A stretch of DNA of 64,000 nucleotides from NCBI RefSeq assembly GCF_015352455.1, contig NZ_JADKPN010000010.1, positions 62,001 to 126,000 on the forward strand, read 5' to 3'. Origin of the DNA: Nocardioides islandensis (GTDB taxonomy: Bacteria; Actinomycetota; Actinomycetes; Propionibacteriales; Nocardioidaceae). How positions within the stretch are numbered: position 1 is the stretch's first letter; every line of letters begins with the position of its first letter. Position numbers and translations under genes: made by a program. Positions 54,681 to 64,000 of this stretch are shown piece by piece. Under the pieces are notes generated by a model. It was given only the letters and a program-made list of their open reading frames with translations, was not told the DNA's origin and ran no database searches.

Positions 54681-55543
54681 CTCTCGGCGACGAGCTCCGG
54701 TCAGCGCTCAACCAGGAGGCCGACATGCAGGTCACGCCCGGACCCGACGTGCAGCGGCTGATCGTCGGCGGACGAACCCGCCGGCGTCGGCGCACGATCA
54801 CGCGGGTCGGCGGCGCCGCCTTGGCGGTCGCGCTCATCGGCGGGGGCGTCTACGCGGTCACCCAGGGCGATCGCACCGCGAAGGGTTCCACCGGCATCGC
54901 CCACGAGCAGACCGCCACGCCTGTCCCGTCGGTGGACCAGGCGCCGCCGGCCCTGGCCGGCAACATGGGCAGTGAGGACCTCGAGCCCGGGACCTACCGC
55001 GTCCTGGTGGGCTCCGACGCCCAGGGAGAGCCGCTCGAGGCAGACGTGACGCTGGCGGGCGACGGGTGGTGGAGCGGGAACTTCCCGGTGCTCGTCGACG
55101 GCGAGGCGTTCGGCGGCTTGGGCGTCTACCGGCCGTACGCGCTGTCAGCAGGCTCGGGCTGCGTGGGCGGGCCGGTGAACGGTGCCGTGGCCGGAAGCTC
55201 CGAGGGCCTCGCACGCCAGCTCGCCGAGCTCCCGAGGAGCACGGTCCTCCAGGCCGTGGCTCCCAGCCAGGTGCTCGGCCGTTCCGCCCTCCATCTCCGG
55301 CTCCGGGTCCCCCGAGACTGCACGGAGGGCGAGGCCCACTACCTCATCGCGGAGACCGCGCGGGGCAGCCGGGGCGTCACCTACGGGCTGGTACCCGCGC
55401 CCGTGGTCATCGACTTCTGGGTCGTGGACATAGGCGGCGCCCAGGTGGTCATCGACCGCTGGCACGACCAAGGAGCCTCCGCGACGCTGGTGGACCGCAT
55501 CGCCCTCGCCAGCGAGTCCATCACGTTCGCGTCGACGGACTGA
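54677..55543 (+). CDS. Sigma-associated membrane protein (putative anti-sigma/partner)
   Basis: 288 residues from ATG 54677. A cytoplasmic N-terminus MTLGDELRSALNQEADMQVT, then RRRRRTITR, one membrane helix (45-62), then a large exported domain with two cysteines (GSGCVGG and VPRDCTEG) and alternating strands (EPGTYRVLVGSDAQGEPLEA). This is the layout of the membrane proteins encoded behind SigE-type sigma factors, presumed to act as anti-sigma or sensor. Since its sigma gene is truncated, it may have lost its partner or act on another sigma factor. Its ribosome-binding context came from the old coupled start. Confidence 0.75.
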   Translation: MTLGDELRSALNQEADMQVTPGPDVQRLIVGGRTRRRRRTITRVGGAALAVALIGGGVYAVTQGDRTAKGSTGIAHEQTATPVPSVDQAPPALAGNMGSEDLEPGTYRVLVGSDAQGEPLEADVTLAGDGWWSGNFPVLVDGEAFGGLGVYRPYALSAGSGCVGGPVNGAVAGSSEGLARQLAELPRSTVLQAVAPSQVLGRSALHLRLRVPRDCTEGEAHYLIAETARGSRGVTYGLVPAPVVIDFWVVDIGGAQVVIDRWHDQGASATLVDRIALASESITFASTD

Positions 55544-55557
55544 GCGCTTCAAGCGGT

Positions 55558-55651
55558 GTGCCGGTCCGCCCAGGTAATCGCGGCGATCAGGGGGGACAAG
55601 GGCGGATCCGGCACATCTGCACTCGTCGGGCACGGGGGAAACCCGGCGAGT
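55558..55651. terminator. Two hairpins in the gap after the sigma-partner gene
   Basis: Arms GTGCCGGTCCGCCC (55558-55571) and its complement at 55600-55614 (one bulged base) can close a large stem 15 bases after the stop. A second hairpin, ACTCGTCGGG (55621-55630) with CCCGGCGAGT (55642-55651), follows. The convergent FKBP gene ends at 55772, so these may terminate both. No riboswitch class was recognised. Confidence 0.5.
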
Positions 55652-55771
55652 GCCGGGAATCTAGTGCGGCCGGAGCTCGGCCCGACACATCCTCTCGGGC
55701 GGGCGAAGGCACCACGCCTCAGGGGCAAGGGGAGACCACCCCCCCACCTGGGACGTGCGGGTCGGGCTCTG

Positions 55772-56761
55772 CTACTTGACTGCCAGCACGTCGATCACGA
55801 ACCACAGCGTCGAGTTCGCGGGGATCGCCCCGCTGCCCTGGGCGCCGTAGCCGTAGGCCGGCGGGATCTGGATCAGCACCCGGCTGCCGACCTCGACCCC
55901 GGTGAGGCCGATGGTCCAGCCCTGGATGAGGCCGCTCAGCGCCGACGTCAGGGGCTGCTTCGAGTAGCTCTCGTCGAAGGGCTGCTTGGCGTCGTACGTC
56001 GCGCCCAGGTAGTCGATCTTCACGGTGTCGCTGGCCTTGACGGCCGCGCCCGTGCCCTCCTTCAGCACCACGCGCTGGACGGGGGTGTCGAGCGCGGGCT
56101 CCTCCACGTTCGAGAAGTCGAGACCGGTCGGCTTGCCGTCCGTCTCCACGACGGTCGGCTGCGTGTCGGGCGAGGCGTCGTGCGCCTTGTCGTCGGTGGG
56201 CGTGGGCGACTGCTCCTGCTTCTCCACGAGGTCGGCGACGAGCACCACGGTGTCGTCCACACCGATCCCGAGCTGGTTGCCCTCGACGTTCTGCCCGAAC
56301 AGCTCGGTCGCGGTCGTCACCGCGACGACGCGGGAGCCGTACGTCGCGTCGGCGAACAGCTTGCGGAACACGTCGCCGGCCTGGTCGGTGTTCGGGATCG
56401 CCTCGGGGCCGCCGTTGTCGTAGTCGCTGTAGAGGTCCTTCTGAGCGCTGCCGTTCCCGACGTACAGGTAGGCGTTCACCGTGTCGCCGTCCGCGACGGC
56501 GTCGCCGTCACCCTTGACCAGCGTGGTGACGGTCGTCGACTTGGGAGTCGCGATCTTGGAGCTCCACGTGGCCTCGAGGCTCTTGCCCACGTCACCGGTG
56601 AACGAGACCTCGTCCAGCTGGCCGGTCTCGGCGCCGCTGGACGCCTCCGACTTCGTGCCGTTGTCGGCGGCGCCGCTCGACTCGCTGCCGCACGCGGCCA
56701 GCGCGGGGAGGAGGACGGCGGCGCACAGGGCAGCCACGGGGCGATGCAGTCGTCGGTGCAC
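55772..56761 (-). CDS. FKBP-type peptidyl-prolyl isomerase lipoprotein (tandem FKBP domains)
   Basis: 329 residues from GTG. Lipoprotein signal with lipobox LAAC (MHRRLHRPVAALCAAVLLPA, then LAACGSE). A first FKBP-like half (about 75-185, VKGDGDAVADGDTVNAYLYV) lacks several active-site residues; the second (about 235-329) is complete: VKIDYLGATYDAKQPFDESY, then LIQGWTIGLTGVEVGSRVLI, QIPPAYGYGAQG and IPANSTLWFVIDVL. It should catalyse proline isomerisation of exported proteins on the outer face of the membrane. It is divergent from the GNAT gene. Confidence 0.93.
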   Translation of the reverse strand: MHRRLHRPVAALCAAVLLPALAACGSESSGAADNGTKSEASSGAETGQLDEVSFTGDVGKSLEATWSSKIATPKSTTVTTLVKGDGDAVADGDTVNAYLYVGNGSAQKDLYSDYDNGGPEAIPNTDQAGDVFRKLFADATYGSRVVAVTTATELFGQNVEGNQLGIGVDDTVVLVADLVEKQEQSPTPTDDKAHDASPDTQPTVVETDGKPTGLDFSNVEEPALDTPVQRVVLKEGTGAAVKASDTVKIDYLGATYDAKQPFDESYSKQPLTSALSGLIQGWTIGLTGVEVGSRVLIQIPPAYGYGAQGSGAIPANSTLWFVIDVLAVK

Positions 56762-56926
56762 AGACTCGGCTTTCTTTCGGGGACGGGCCGCGCCACGGTA
56801 GCCACGGACCCTGTGCGGACCCTGTCCACGAGGCCCGACGTCTGGGCACAGGGCGGAGGCACAGCCCGACCAGCATGACCCCGGTCCCGGACGTCGGTCG
56901 AATCGAGGGACGGGTCACCATGAGGC

Positions 56927-57400
56927 ATGGAGGTCCGCCCGAAGCGCGAGCAGGACGACGCGCAGCTGCGCACGTTCCTGGAGCACAACAACGCGGCCCG
57001 CGTCGCCCGGCGCGGCGAGCTGGTCGACGCGGCCGCGCAGCCGGCCGTGCTGGCCTGGTCCGGGGAGGAGCTCGTCGGGGCCGCGACCTACGTCGTCCGC
57101 GGTCCGGCGTGCGAGCTGCTCACCCTCCATGCCTCGCAGCGCTTTGCCGGGACCGGGACCGCGCTGGTGGCCGCCGTCCGTGAGATCGCTCGGCAGGGCG
57201 GGTGCTCCGTCCTCTGGGTCGTCACGACCAACGACAACGTCGATGCGCTGCGGTTCTACCAGCGCCGTGGCTTCCGGCTGGCCCGCCTGAGCGCCGGCGC
57301 CGTGGACGAGAGCCGGCGCACGGTGAAGCCGGAGATCCCGGCGTCGGGGGAACACGGCATCCCCCTGCGCGACGAGATCGAGCTGGAGCTGGACATCTGA
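56927..57400 (+). CDS. GNAT family N-acetyltransferase
   Basis: 157 residues. Acetyl-CoA-binding motif A, LLTLHASQRFAGTGTALVAA, followed by VLWVVTTNDNVDALRFYQRR and GFRLARL, the standard GNAT motif B with the FYxRxGF element. N-terminal MEVRPKREQDDAQLRTFLEH. The acceptor substrate is unknown. It starts 166 bases from the divergent FKBP gene and is followed by the efflux operon 54 bases later, with the same direction but its own probable transcript. Confidence 0.88.
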   Translation: MEVRPKREQDDAQLRTFLEHNNAARVARRGELVDAAAQPAVLAWSGEELVGAATYVVRGPACELLTLHASQRFAGTGTALVAAVREIARQGGCSVLWVVTTNDNVDALRFYQRRGFRLARLSAGAVDESRRTVKPEIPASGEHGIPLRDEIELELDI

Positions 57401-57454
57401 GACATAGCCGTCTCACAGCCGCCTCAGAGGGGGAGCACGGCCGGCACCGTTGAC

Positions 57455-58918
57455 ATGCTCCGCGTGCCACTGTGGAGACGAACCGGACGAGTCGGCCCGG
57501 CCATCAACGCGTTGATCCTGCTGGCCATCGCCCTGGTGGCGGCCATGACGTGGCGGGCGGTGAGCGGCGGGGCCGATCCCGCCGCGGCCGCCGAGCAGAC
57601 GGCGACCGTGGACACCGGCAACGTGACAGCCACGGTCTCGGCCAGCGGGAACGTCGAGGCGGCCAGCACCGTCGAGGCGTCCTTCGAGGGGGCCGGAGGG
57701 ACGCTCACCCACGTCTACGTGAAGAAGGGTGACCGGATCCGCAAGGGCCAGCTGCTGGCGTCGATCGACCGTACCTCCGCCCTTCAGGACCTCACGCTCG
57801 CGCAGGCCCAGCTCCAGTCGGCGCAGGCGTCGTACGCCGCGGTGGCCGACGGTCGTACGTCGGCCGAGGTCGCCCAGGACAACCTGTCCGTCGCGAGCGC
57901 CCAGCAGTCCGTGCGCTCGGCCCAGACGTCGCTGGCGCAGTCGCGGGCCAGCTACGCACTGACCAAGCGGCAGCAGGACGCCGCGGTCGCCCGTGCCGAG
58001 CGGCAGCTGGCCGACGCCACAGGCGCCGAAGCCAAGTCGGCCGCACGCCAGGCGCTGGTCCAGGCCCGGGAGCAGCGCGCCACCTCGCTCCTCCAGGCGC
58101 GGCAGCAGGTCACGCAGCAGGAGGAGCAGGTCGCCTCGGCCCGGCTCCAGCTCCGCTCGACCCAGGCGCAGGTCGCGGTGAGCGCCCAGGGCGCCACCGA
58201 CGACGAGCTCGCGAACGCCAGGTCGCAGGTGACCTCGGCACAGGTCGGGGTGCAGCAAGCCCAGCAGGCGCTGGACCAGACGGTCCTCCGGGCTCCGGCG
58301 GCCGGCACGGTCACCGCGGTCAACGGGACCGTCGGCGGCTCATCGTCGGGAAGCGGGTCGACCGACGCCGCGTCCGACTCCGGCTCGAGCGGGCTGGTCA
58401 CGATCACGGCGACCGGGACGCTCGAGGTGACGGCGTACGTCGCCGAGGCCGACATCGGCGACGTCGAGGTCGGGCAGACCGCGACCGTCACCCTCTCGGC
58501 CAGCGACACCGAGGTGACCGGGACCGTCACCTCGGTCGACACCGTCGAGACGGTCACCAACAACGTCGTCGAGTACGGCGTCACCGTGCGGCTCGACAAG
58601 ACGAAGGGGGTGCGTCTCGGCGCGACCTCGCAGCTGACGGTCAACACCGGGGAGAAGGAGAACGTCACCCGTGTCTCCAGCTCCGCACTGACCACCATCG
58701 GCGACCGCACCACCGCGACGGTGCTCCAGGACGACGGCACGACGCAGACCGTGCAGGTGGACGTCGGTCTCCAGGGCGACACCACCACCGAGGTGCTGAG
58801 CGGACTCTCGCCCGGTGACACCGTGGTGCTGCCGGAGCAGGCGGACTCCGCCACGGACGGGTTCAGCTTCCCGGCCGGCGGGCCGGGCGGAGCGGTCGTC
58901 AGCGGGCCGGGCCGATGA
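57455..58918 (+). CDS. MacA-like periplasmic adaptor (HlyD family)
   Basis: 487 residues. One N-terminal membrane helix (about 18-37, INALILLAIALVAAMTWRAV). A split biotinyl-lipoyl domain (VSASGNVEAASTVEASFEGA, TLTHVYVKKGDRIRKGQLLA, then TVLRAPAAGTVTAVNGTVG) brackets a long Gln/Ala-rich coiled-coil hairpin (about 110-270). A beta-barrel and membrane-proximal domain follows, ending FSFPAGGPGGAVVSGPGR. It couples a MacB-type ABC exporter to substrate capture outside the cell. The stop overlaps the ATPase start by four bases. Confidence 0.92.
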   Translation: MLRVPLWRRTGRVGPAINALILLAIALVAAMTWRAVSGGADPAAAAEQTATVDTGNVTATVSASGNVEAASTVEASFEGAGGTLTHVYVKKGDRIRKGQLLASIDRTSALQDLTLAQAQLQSAQASYAAVADGRTSAEVAQDNLSVASAQQSVRSAQTSLAQSRASYALTKRQQDAAVARAERQLADATGAEAKSAARQALVQAREQRATSLLQARQQVTQQEEQVASARLQLRSTQAQVAVSAQGATDDELANARSQVTSAQVGVQQAQQALDQTVLRAPAAGTVTAVNGTVGGSSSGSGSTDAASDSGSSGLVTITATGTLEVTAYVAEADIGDVEVGQTATVTLSASDTEVTGTVTSVDTVETVTNNVVEYGVTVRLDKTKGVRLGATSQLTVNTGEKENVTRVSSSALTTIGDRTTATVLQDDGTTQTVQVDVGLQGDTTTEVLSGLSPGDTVVLPEQADSATDGFSFPAGGPGGAVVSGPGR

Positions 58919-59609
58919 GCGACCCCGTCATCCGGGTCGAACGGCTGACCAAGGTCTACGGCCACGGCGAGGCCGAGGTGCATGCCCTGGCCGGCGTGGA
59001 CCTGGTGGTCGCCCAGCGTGAGTACCTCGCGGTGATGGGCGCCTCGGGGTCCGGCAAGTCGACGCTGATGAACGTGCTCGGCTGCCTGGACACCGGCAGC
59101 TCGGGCAGGTACCTGCTGGACGGGGTCGACGTGCGCCGCCTCGTCGACCGCCAGCTGTCGTACGTCCGCAACCGCAAGATCGGCTTCATCTTCCAGAGCT
59201 TCAACCTCATCCCGCGCACGACGGCACTGCGGAACGTCGAGCTGCCGCTGGCGTACGCCGGTGTCCCTGTCGCCGAACGCCGAGAACGCGCGCTCGCGGC
59301 ACTCGACCGCGTGGGACTGGCCGACCGGGTCAAGCACCTGCCGTCAGAGCTCTCCGGCGGGCAGCAGCAACGGGTCGCGGTGGCCCGCGCGATCGTCACC
59401 GACCCCGTCCTGCTGCTCGCCGACGAGCCGACCGGGGCGCTCGACAGCCACAGCACCGCGGACGTGCTCGCATTGTTCGGCGAGCTGGCCGACGAGGGCC
59501 GCACCCTCGTCGTCATCACGCACGAGGACGCGGTCGCCCGGCATGCCCAGCGCATCATCGGGATGAGCGACGGCCTGATCGTGTCCGACACCAGGTCGCT
59601 GGAGGCCGT

Positions 59610-59613
<4 letters not shown>
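58915..59613 (+). CDS. ABC transporter ATP-binding protein (MacB/LolD type)
   Basis: 232 residues. Walker A GASGSGKST, Q-loop FIFQSFNLIP, signature LSGGQQQRVAVARAIV, Walker B LLLADEPTGALD and switch His in VITHE. The spacing and the LPLAYAGV segment are those of MacB/LolD/FtsE-type exporters. It powers the permease encoded next; starts and stops overlap (ATGA on both sides), so the three genes are translated as one unit. Confidence 0.95.
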
Positions 59614-60905
<1,292 letters not shown>

Positions 60906-60918
60906 AGGGACACGAGTG

Positions 60919-61401
60919 ATGACGACCCAGTCCGAGTCGATGCTCGAGGACGCCTGGCTGGCCGAGCCGCGCAAGCGCTCGCGACTCCGGATCGGCCTGG
61001 TCCTGGTGCTGGCCGCCGCACTGGTGTTCTTCGCCGGCGTCCAGGTGCAGAAGACGTACGGCGCCGGCACCGGCTCCGCGGCCGCGACCGGTCCGCAGGC
61101 CGGCGGGTTCACGCCGCCCAGCGGTGCTGTGTTCCCCGGCGGTGCCGCGACCGACCAGAGCACCGGCCAGGACGGGGGATCCACCTCCGTCATCGGCACC
61201 GTCGTCTCCCTGAAGGGCACGACGTTGAAGGTCGAGGACTTCGGCGGCAAGACGCACACGATCTCGCTCGGCGACCGGGTCCGCATCGTGGTCGAGAAGC
61301 AGGGCAGGACCTCCGACGTGAGAGCCGGATCGACCGTCCAGGTGGCCGGACGGACCGATGCGCAGGGCGCCGTCACCGCCACCACCATCACCATCCGCTG
61401 A
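60919..61401 (+). CDS. Membrane-anchored DUF5666-like protein downstream of the exporter
   Basis: 160 residues from ATG 60919, chosen for AAGGGA at suitable spacing; ATG 60898 overlapping the permease stop is possible. One membrane helix (about 25-45, IGLVLVLAAALVFFAGVQVQ) and an exported domain with a single OB-like beta barrel (SVIGTVVSLKGTTLKVEDFG, then GDRVRIVVEKQGRTSDVRAG, STVQVAGRTD) of the DUF5666 kind. Likely assists or regulates the exporter; mechanism unknown. Confidence 0.8.
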   Translation: MTTQSESMLEDAWLAEPRKRSRLRIGLVLVLAAALVFFAGVQVQKTYGAGTGSAAATGPQAGGFTPPSGAVFPGGAATDQSTGQDGGSTSVIGTVVSLKGTTLKVEDFGGKTHTISLGDRVRIVVEKQGRTSDVRAGSTVQVAGRTDAQGAVTATTITIR

Positions 61402-61424
61402 CGTCCACGACCCAGGAGACCTCC

Positions 61425-61859
61425 ATGTCCGCTCGTCCCACGTCGCTCGCCGCCGTGCTCCTCGTCCTGACCCTCGGTCTGACGGGCTGCGGGTCCGGAG
61501 ACGACAAGGACGCCACCACCACGTCCGTGGCAGGCGCCACCCCGTCAGCGGCACCGTCCGGCGGCCCCGGAAGCGGGCTCGGGGGCGGGCTCGACCTCGA
61601 CGCCGTCCGTCGCTGCCTCGAGGCGGCCGGCCTCGAGGACGCCCTCCCGAGCGACCTGCCGACCGGGCAGCCGAGCGGCCGGCCGACGGGCGTGCCGAGC
61701 GACTTCGCCACGAACGGCACGCCGCCCAGTGGCTTCCCCAGCGCGGGACCCAGCGGCGACGGGTTCTTCCAGGCCTTCCAGGACCCCGACGCGCAGGCGG
61801 CACTGCAGGCGTGCGGGATCGACCTCCCGACCGGACGTCCCTCGGCGCTCCCGAGCTAG
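61425..61859 (+). CDS. Small lipoprotein with Pro/Gly/Ser-rich region
   Basis: 144 residues. Lipobox LTGC in MSARPTSLAAVLLVLTLGLT, then GCGSG. The mature part is Gly/Ser/Pro/Thr-rich with two short helices (LDLDAVRRCLEAAGLEDALP and FQAFQDPDAQAALQACGIDL) that each contain a cysteine and could pair. Such small lipoproteins often end exporter operons in this group. It follows the DUF5666-like gene by 23 bases and overlaps the convergent FGE gene by four. Confidence 0.8.
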   Translation: MSARPTSLAAVLLVLTLGLTGCGSGDDKDATTTSVAGATPSAAPSGGPGSGLGGGLDLDAVRRCLEAAGLEDALPSDLPTGQPSGRPTGVPSDFATNGTPPSGFPSAGPSGDGFFQAFQDPDAQAALQACGIDLPTGRPSALPS

Positions 61860-62854
61860 TCCGCGTCGTTGGCGCAGCGGAAGCCGATGTTGCCGGCCGA
61901 GGACTCGGCCGTGTTGGCCGAGCGGGCCGCCACGCGGTAGCGGTTGCAGTAGCTGTCGTGGCACAGGTACGAGCCGCCGCGCATCACCCGCAGCGTCCCC
62001 GGGGCGGACGTGCCGCGCGCCTCCTCCGTGGCCGCGACCGGGTCGGCGCTCACCCCCTCCGGACCTGCGGACGCCAGCCGGTCGGCGTACACGGTCGGGC
62101 CGAAGGCGTCCTCGCACCACTCCCAGACGTTGCCGACGCTGTTGTGCAGTCCGTACCCGTTGGGTGCGAACGCGCCGACCGGCGCGGTGGTGAGGTAGCC
62201 GTCGTCCAGGGTGTTGCGCTGCGGGAACTCGCCCTGCCAGATGTTGCAGCGCCACCGGCCGCGCGGGGTGAGCTCGTCGCCCCAGGGGTAGCGGGCCCGC
62301 TCCAGGCCGCCCCGGGCGGCGTGCTCCCACTCGGCCTCGGTCGGCAGCCGCTTGCCGGCCCAGCGGCAGTACGCCTGGGCATCGCGCCACGACACGTGCA
62401 CGACCGGGTGGTCCTGCAGGTCCTCGACATCCGAGCGCGGTCCGGACGGGTGCCGCCAGTCGGCACCCTGCACGACCAGCCACCACGGGGTGCCGATCGC
62501 GCGCCCGACCACGTCGGCGGGATCGGCGTCGACGGCGAGGTGGAAGACCGCGGAGACACCGTCCCGCTCGGCCTCGGTGACATACCCGGTCGCGGCGACG
62601 AAGGCGGCGTACTCCGCGTTGGTGACGGCCTTGGCGTCGACCCGGTACGGCGAGACGCGGACCCGGTGGACCGGTACCTCGCCGTCCGCCGGGTACCCGT
62701 CGCCGTGGCTGTCCCCCATCCAGAACTCGCCGCCGGCGACCGCGACCTGGCCGCGGGTGCTGCGCTCGCCGCGCGGGACGGCCACCGACGCGGGGTCGGT
62801 GGTCGGCGATCCTCCGCTGGTCGGGGCGCAGCACGCACCGTGAGTGGCCGTCAC
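61856..62854 (-). CDS. Formylglycine-generating enzyme (SUMF1/EgtB-like fold)
   Basis: 332 residues from GTG 62854 (TTG 62863 also in frame). FGE-sulfatase fold: GGEFWMGDSHGDGYPADGEV, then VTNAEYAAFVAATGYVTEAE, HPVVHVSWRDAQAYCRWAGK, RLPTEAEWEHAARGG and NVWEWCED. The catalytic pair in GGSYLCHDSYCNRYRVAARS (Cys298 and Cys303) matches the copper-binding cysteines of true FGE, and LPTEAEWE agrees too. It would convert a Cys in a target sulfatase to formylglycine. No sulfatase gene is in the window, so the client lies elsewhere. It is divergent from the rhamnosidase. Confidence 0.93.
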   Translation of the reverse strand: MTATHGACCAPTSGGSPTTDPASVAVPRGERSTRGQVAVAGGEFWMGDSHGDGYPADGEVPVHRVRVSPYRVDAKAVTNAEYAAFVAATGYVTEAERDGVSAVFHLAVDADPADVVGRAIGTPWWLVVQGADWRHPSGPRSDVEDLQDHPVVHVSWRDAQAYCRWAGKRLPTEAEWEHAARGGLERARYPWGDELTPRGRWRCNIWQGEFPQRNTLDDGYLTTAPVGAFAPNGYGLHNSVGNVWEWCEDAFGPTVYADRLASAGPEGVSADPVAATEEARGTSAPGTLRVMRGGSYLCHDSYCNRYRVAARSANTAESSAGNIGFRCANDAD

Positions 62855-62991
62855 GCACCTCAATCTACGGTCGTCATCGCGTCTGCCGAGGCATCGCCGC
62901 CGCGGATGCCCAGCATCCCCAGCCGTTGCTTCCGCCCCGGTGTACCGGCCGGAAGAGTCGGCCCCGGCCGCACCGCTGGACGAGGAGACCG

Positions 62992-64000
62992 ATGACCACC
63001 ACGAGCACGCGCCCCACGGACCTGAGGGCCGAGCACCGCGGCGGGATCGGGATCGGTGAACGGCGGCCTCGGCTCTCGTGGCGGCTGCCGGACGGTGCCA
63101 TCCGGCAGCTCGCCCACGAGCTGGTGACCGGCGACGGGACGCTGGCGCGCGGAGAGGGAGACGCCAACGTCCTGGTCCCCTGGCCGTTCGAGCCGCTCGG
63201 CTCGCGCGAGCAGCGGACCGTGCGGGTGCGGGTCGAGACGGACCGTGGCTGGAGCGACTGGTCCGACCCGCTCGTGGTGGAGACGGGACTCCTCGACGCC
63301 GATGAGTGGCAGGCGTCCTGGATCTCGACCGGCGCCGACGCCGGCCTCGCGGGTCACCGGCCGGCGTACCGGGTGCGTGGCGAGGTGCACGTCGCGTCCC
63401 CGGTACGCCGCGCGCGTCTCTACGCGACCGCGCACGGCGTCTACGAGCCGACGATCGACGGGCAGCGGCTGAGCGACGAGGAGCTCGCGCCGGGGTACAC
63501 GGAGTACGGGTCGCGGCTGCTGGTGCAGACCTACGACGTCACGTCGCTGCTCACGCCCGGCCAGCACAGCGTGGAAGCCCTGCTGTCGGACGGGTGGTAC
63601 CGCGGTCAGGTCGGCATGCTCAACGCCCACGACCAATGGGGCAGCGACACGGCGTTCCTGGCCCAGCTGTTCCTGGAGCACCTGGACGGCACGTCGCTCG
63701 TCGTCGGGACGGACTCCTCCTGGCAGTGGGCGCCGTCGCACGTGCTCGAGGCCGACCTCATCGAGGGCCAGCACGAGGACCGGCGGCTGCTGACCGTCTC
63801 TCCCGACTGGCGGCCGGTGGTGGTCACCGACGCGTCGTACGACGGGTTGTTCTGCTCGCCGGCCCCGCCGGTGCGGCCGGTCGAGTCGCTGCGCCCGGTG
63901 TCGGTGAGCCCACTGGAGTCGGGTGCGTACGTCGTCGACCTCGGGCAGAACGTGAACGGCCGCGTGCGGCTCACCTCGCTCGGACCGAAGGGCACCACCG
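62992..64000 (+). CDS. GH78 alpha-L-rhamnosidase, N-terminal part (cut by window end)
   Basis: Open from ATG 62992 (GAGGAGACC before it) to the last base, 336 codons with no stop. N-terminal Ig-like domain LRAEHRGGIGIGERRPRLSW, then the Bac_rhamnosidase beta-sandwich (WQASWISTGADAGLAGHRPA, VRRARLYATAHGVYEPTIDG, LAPGYTEYGSRLLVQTYDVT, LLSDGWYRGQVGM), then the concanavalin-like region YVVDLGQNVNGRVRLTSLGP. No signal peptide is seen, so it may act inside the cell on imported glycosides. The catalytic (alpha/alpha)6 domain lies beyond the window. Confidence 0.92.
   Translation, partial: MTTTSTRPTDLRAEHRGGIGIGERRPRLSWRLPDGAIRQLAHELVTGDGTLARGEGDANVLVPWPFEPLGSREQRTVRVRVETDRGWSDWSDPLVVETGLLDADEWQASWISTGADAGLAGHRPAYRVRGEVHVASPVRRARLYATAHGVYEPTIDGQRLSDEELAPGYTEYGSRLLVQTYDVTSLLTPGQHSVEALLSDGWYRGQVGMLNAHDQWGSDTAFLAQLFLEHLDGTSLVVGTDSSWQWAPSHVLEADLIEGQHEDRRLLTVSPDWRPVVVTDASYDGLFCSPAPPVRPVESLRPVSVSPLESGAYVVDLGQNVNGRVRLTSLGPKGTT

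Noticed and set aside
55558..55760. Possible riboswitch (cobalamin or c-di-AMP like) in the gap before the FKBP gene
   Set aside because: Hairpins and GGGGGAAA-like pieces are present, but conserved cores of these classes do not line up and the downstream gene is on the opposite strand.

Overview
The window is GC-rich DNA with GTG/ATG starts and short Shine-Dalgarno sites. It looks like the chromosome of an actinobacterium. Gene content points to the Nocardioidaceae (Nocardioides or a close relative): a furA-katG pair, an ECF42 sigma factor with its DGPF partner, oligoribonuclease, actinobacterial membrane and DUF families, and DosR-type motifs. The genus is an inference. No prophage, insertion sequence, CRISPR array or rRNA was seen. 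Two tRNAs (His-GTG, Lys-CTT) are present with encoded CCA.

Layout. 0-9.5 kb: a partial membrane protein, a hydrolase/LuxR fusion, a methyltransferase-like membrane protein, a cyclic-nucleotide-domain/thioredoxin-reductase-like fusion, VOC and DUF1684 proteins, a free-standing B3/B4 domain protein divergent from an FAD amine oxidase across a perfect palindrome, then furA-katG. 9.5-20.2 kb: a sigma factor fused to its own zinc-finger, membrane and extracellular parts; a MocR regulator with two tandem DppB-like permeases; an ArsR regulator; the ECF42/DGPF pair behind a recognisable ECF42 promoter; and a divergent LysR/EamA pair. 20.5-25 kb: one 1497-residue secreted repeat protein. 25-31 kb: an AhpD-like protein under a long palindromic operator, an adenosine/aminofutalosine deaminase, a thioredoxin-MauE redox pair, orn, the tRNAs and pirin. 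31-36 kb: a LuxR-TPR regulator and small enzymes or secreted proteins.

36.4-46.3 kb reads as a low-oxygen/dormancy island. Several 14-bp GGGAC-N4-GNCCC boxes of the DosR/DevR type lie 50-90 bp upstream of a phosphoribosyltransferase/VOC pair, a five-gene operon (acetyl-CoA synthetase, 2-oxoacid dehydrogenase E1-alpha, E1-beta, E2, acyl carrier protein) and a small protein. No DosR/DevR regulator is in the window, so control would be in trans. 46.3-49.5 kb holds a large NB-ARC-type ATPase regulator and a membrane-anchored unknown.

49.5-54 kb is a PucR-regulated omega-amino acid module (semialdehyde dehydrogenase plus class III aminotransferase), probably for beta-alanine or a related amino acid. 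At about 54.49 kb a deletion-like junction joins the 5' half of a secreted-protein gene to the 3' end of a SigE-type sigma gene, leaving its downstream membrane partner intact. 55.8-62 kb: an FKBP lipoprotein, a GNAT, and a MacA-MacB-type efflux operon with two trailing envelope proteins. 62-64 kb: a formylglycine-generating-enzyme homologue divergent from a GH78 rhamnosidase cut off by the window end.

The least explained signal is a family of three intergenic hairpins (20.2, 25.1 and 36.2 kb). They differ in stem sequence but carry the same seven-base loop GTATGAG, each downstream of a + strand gene.
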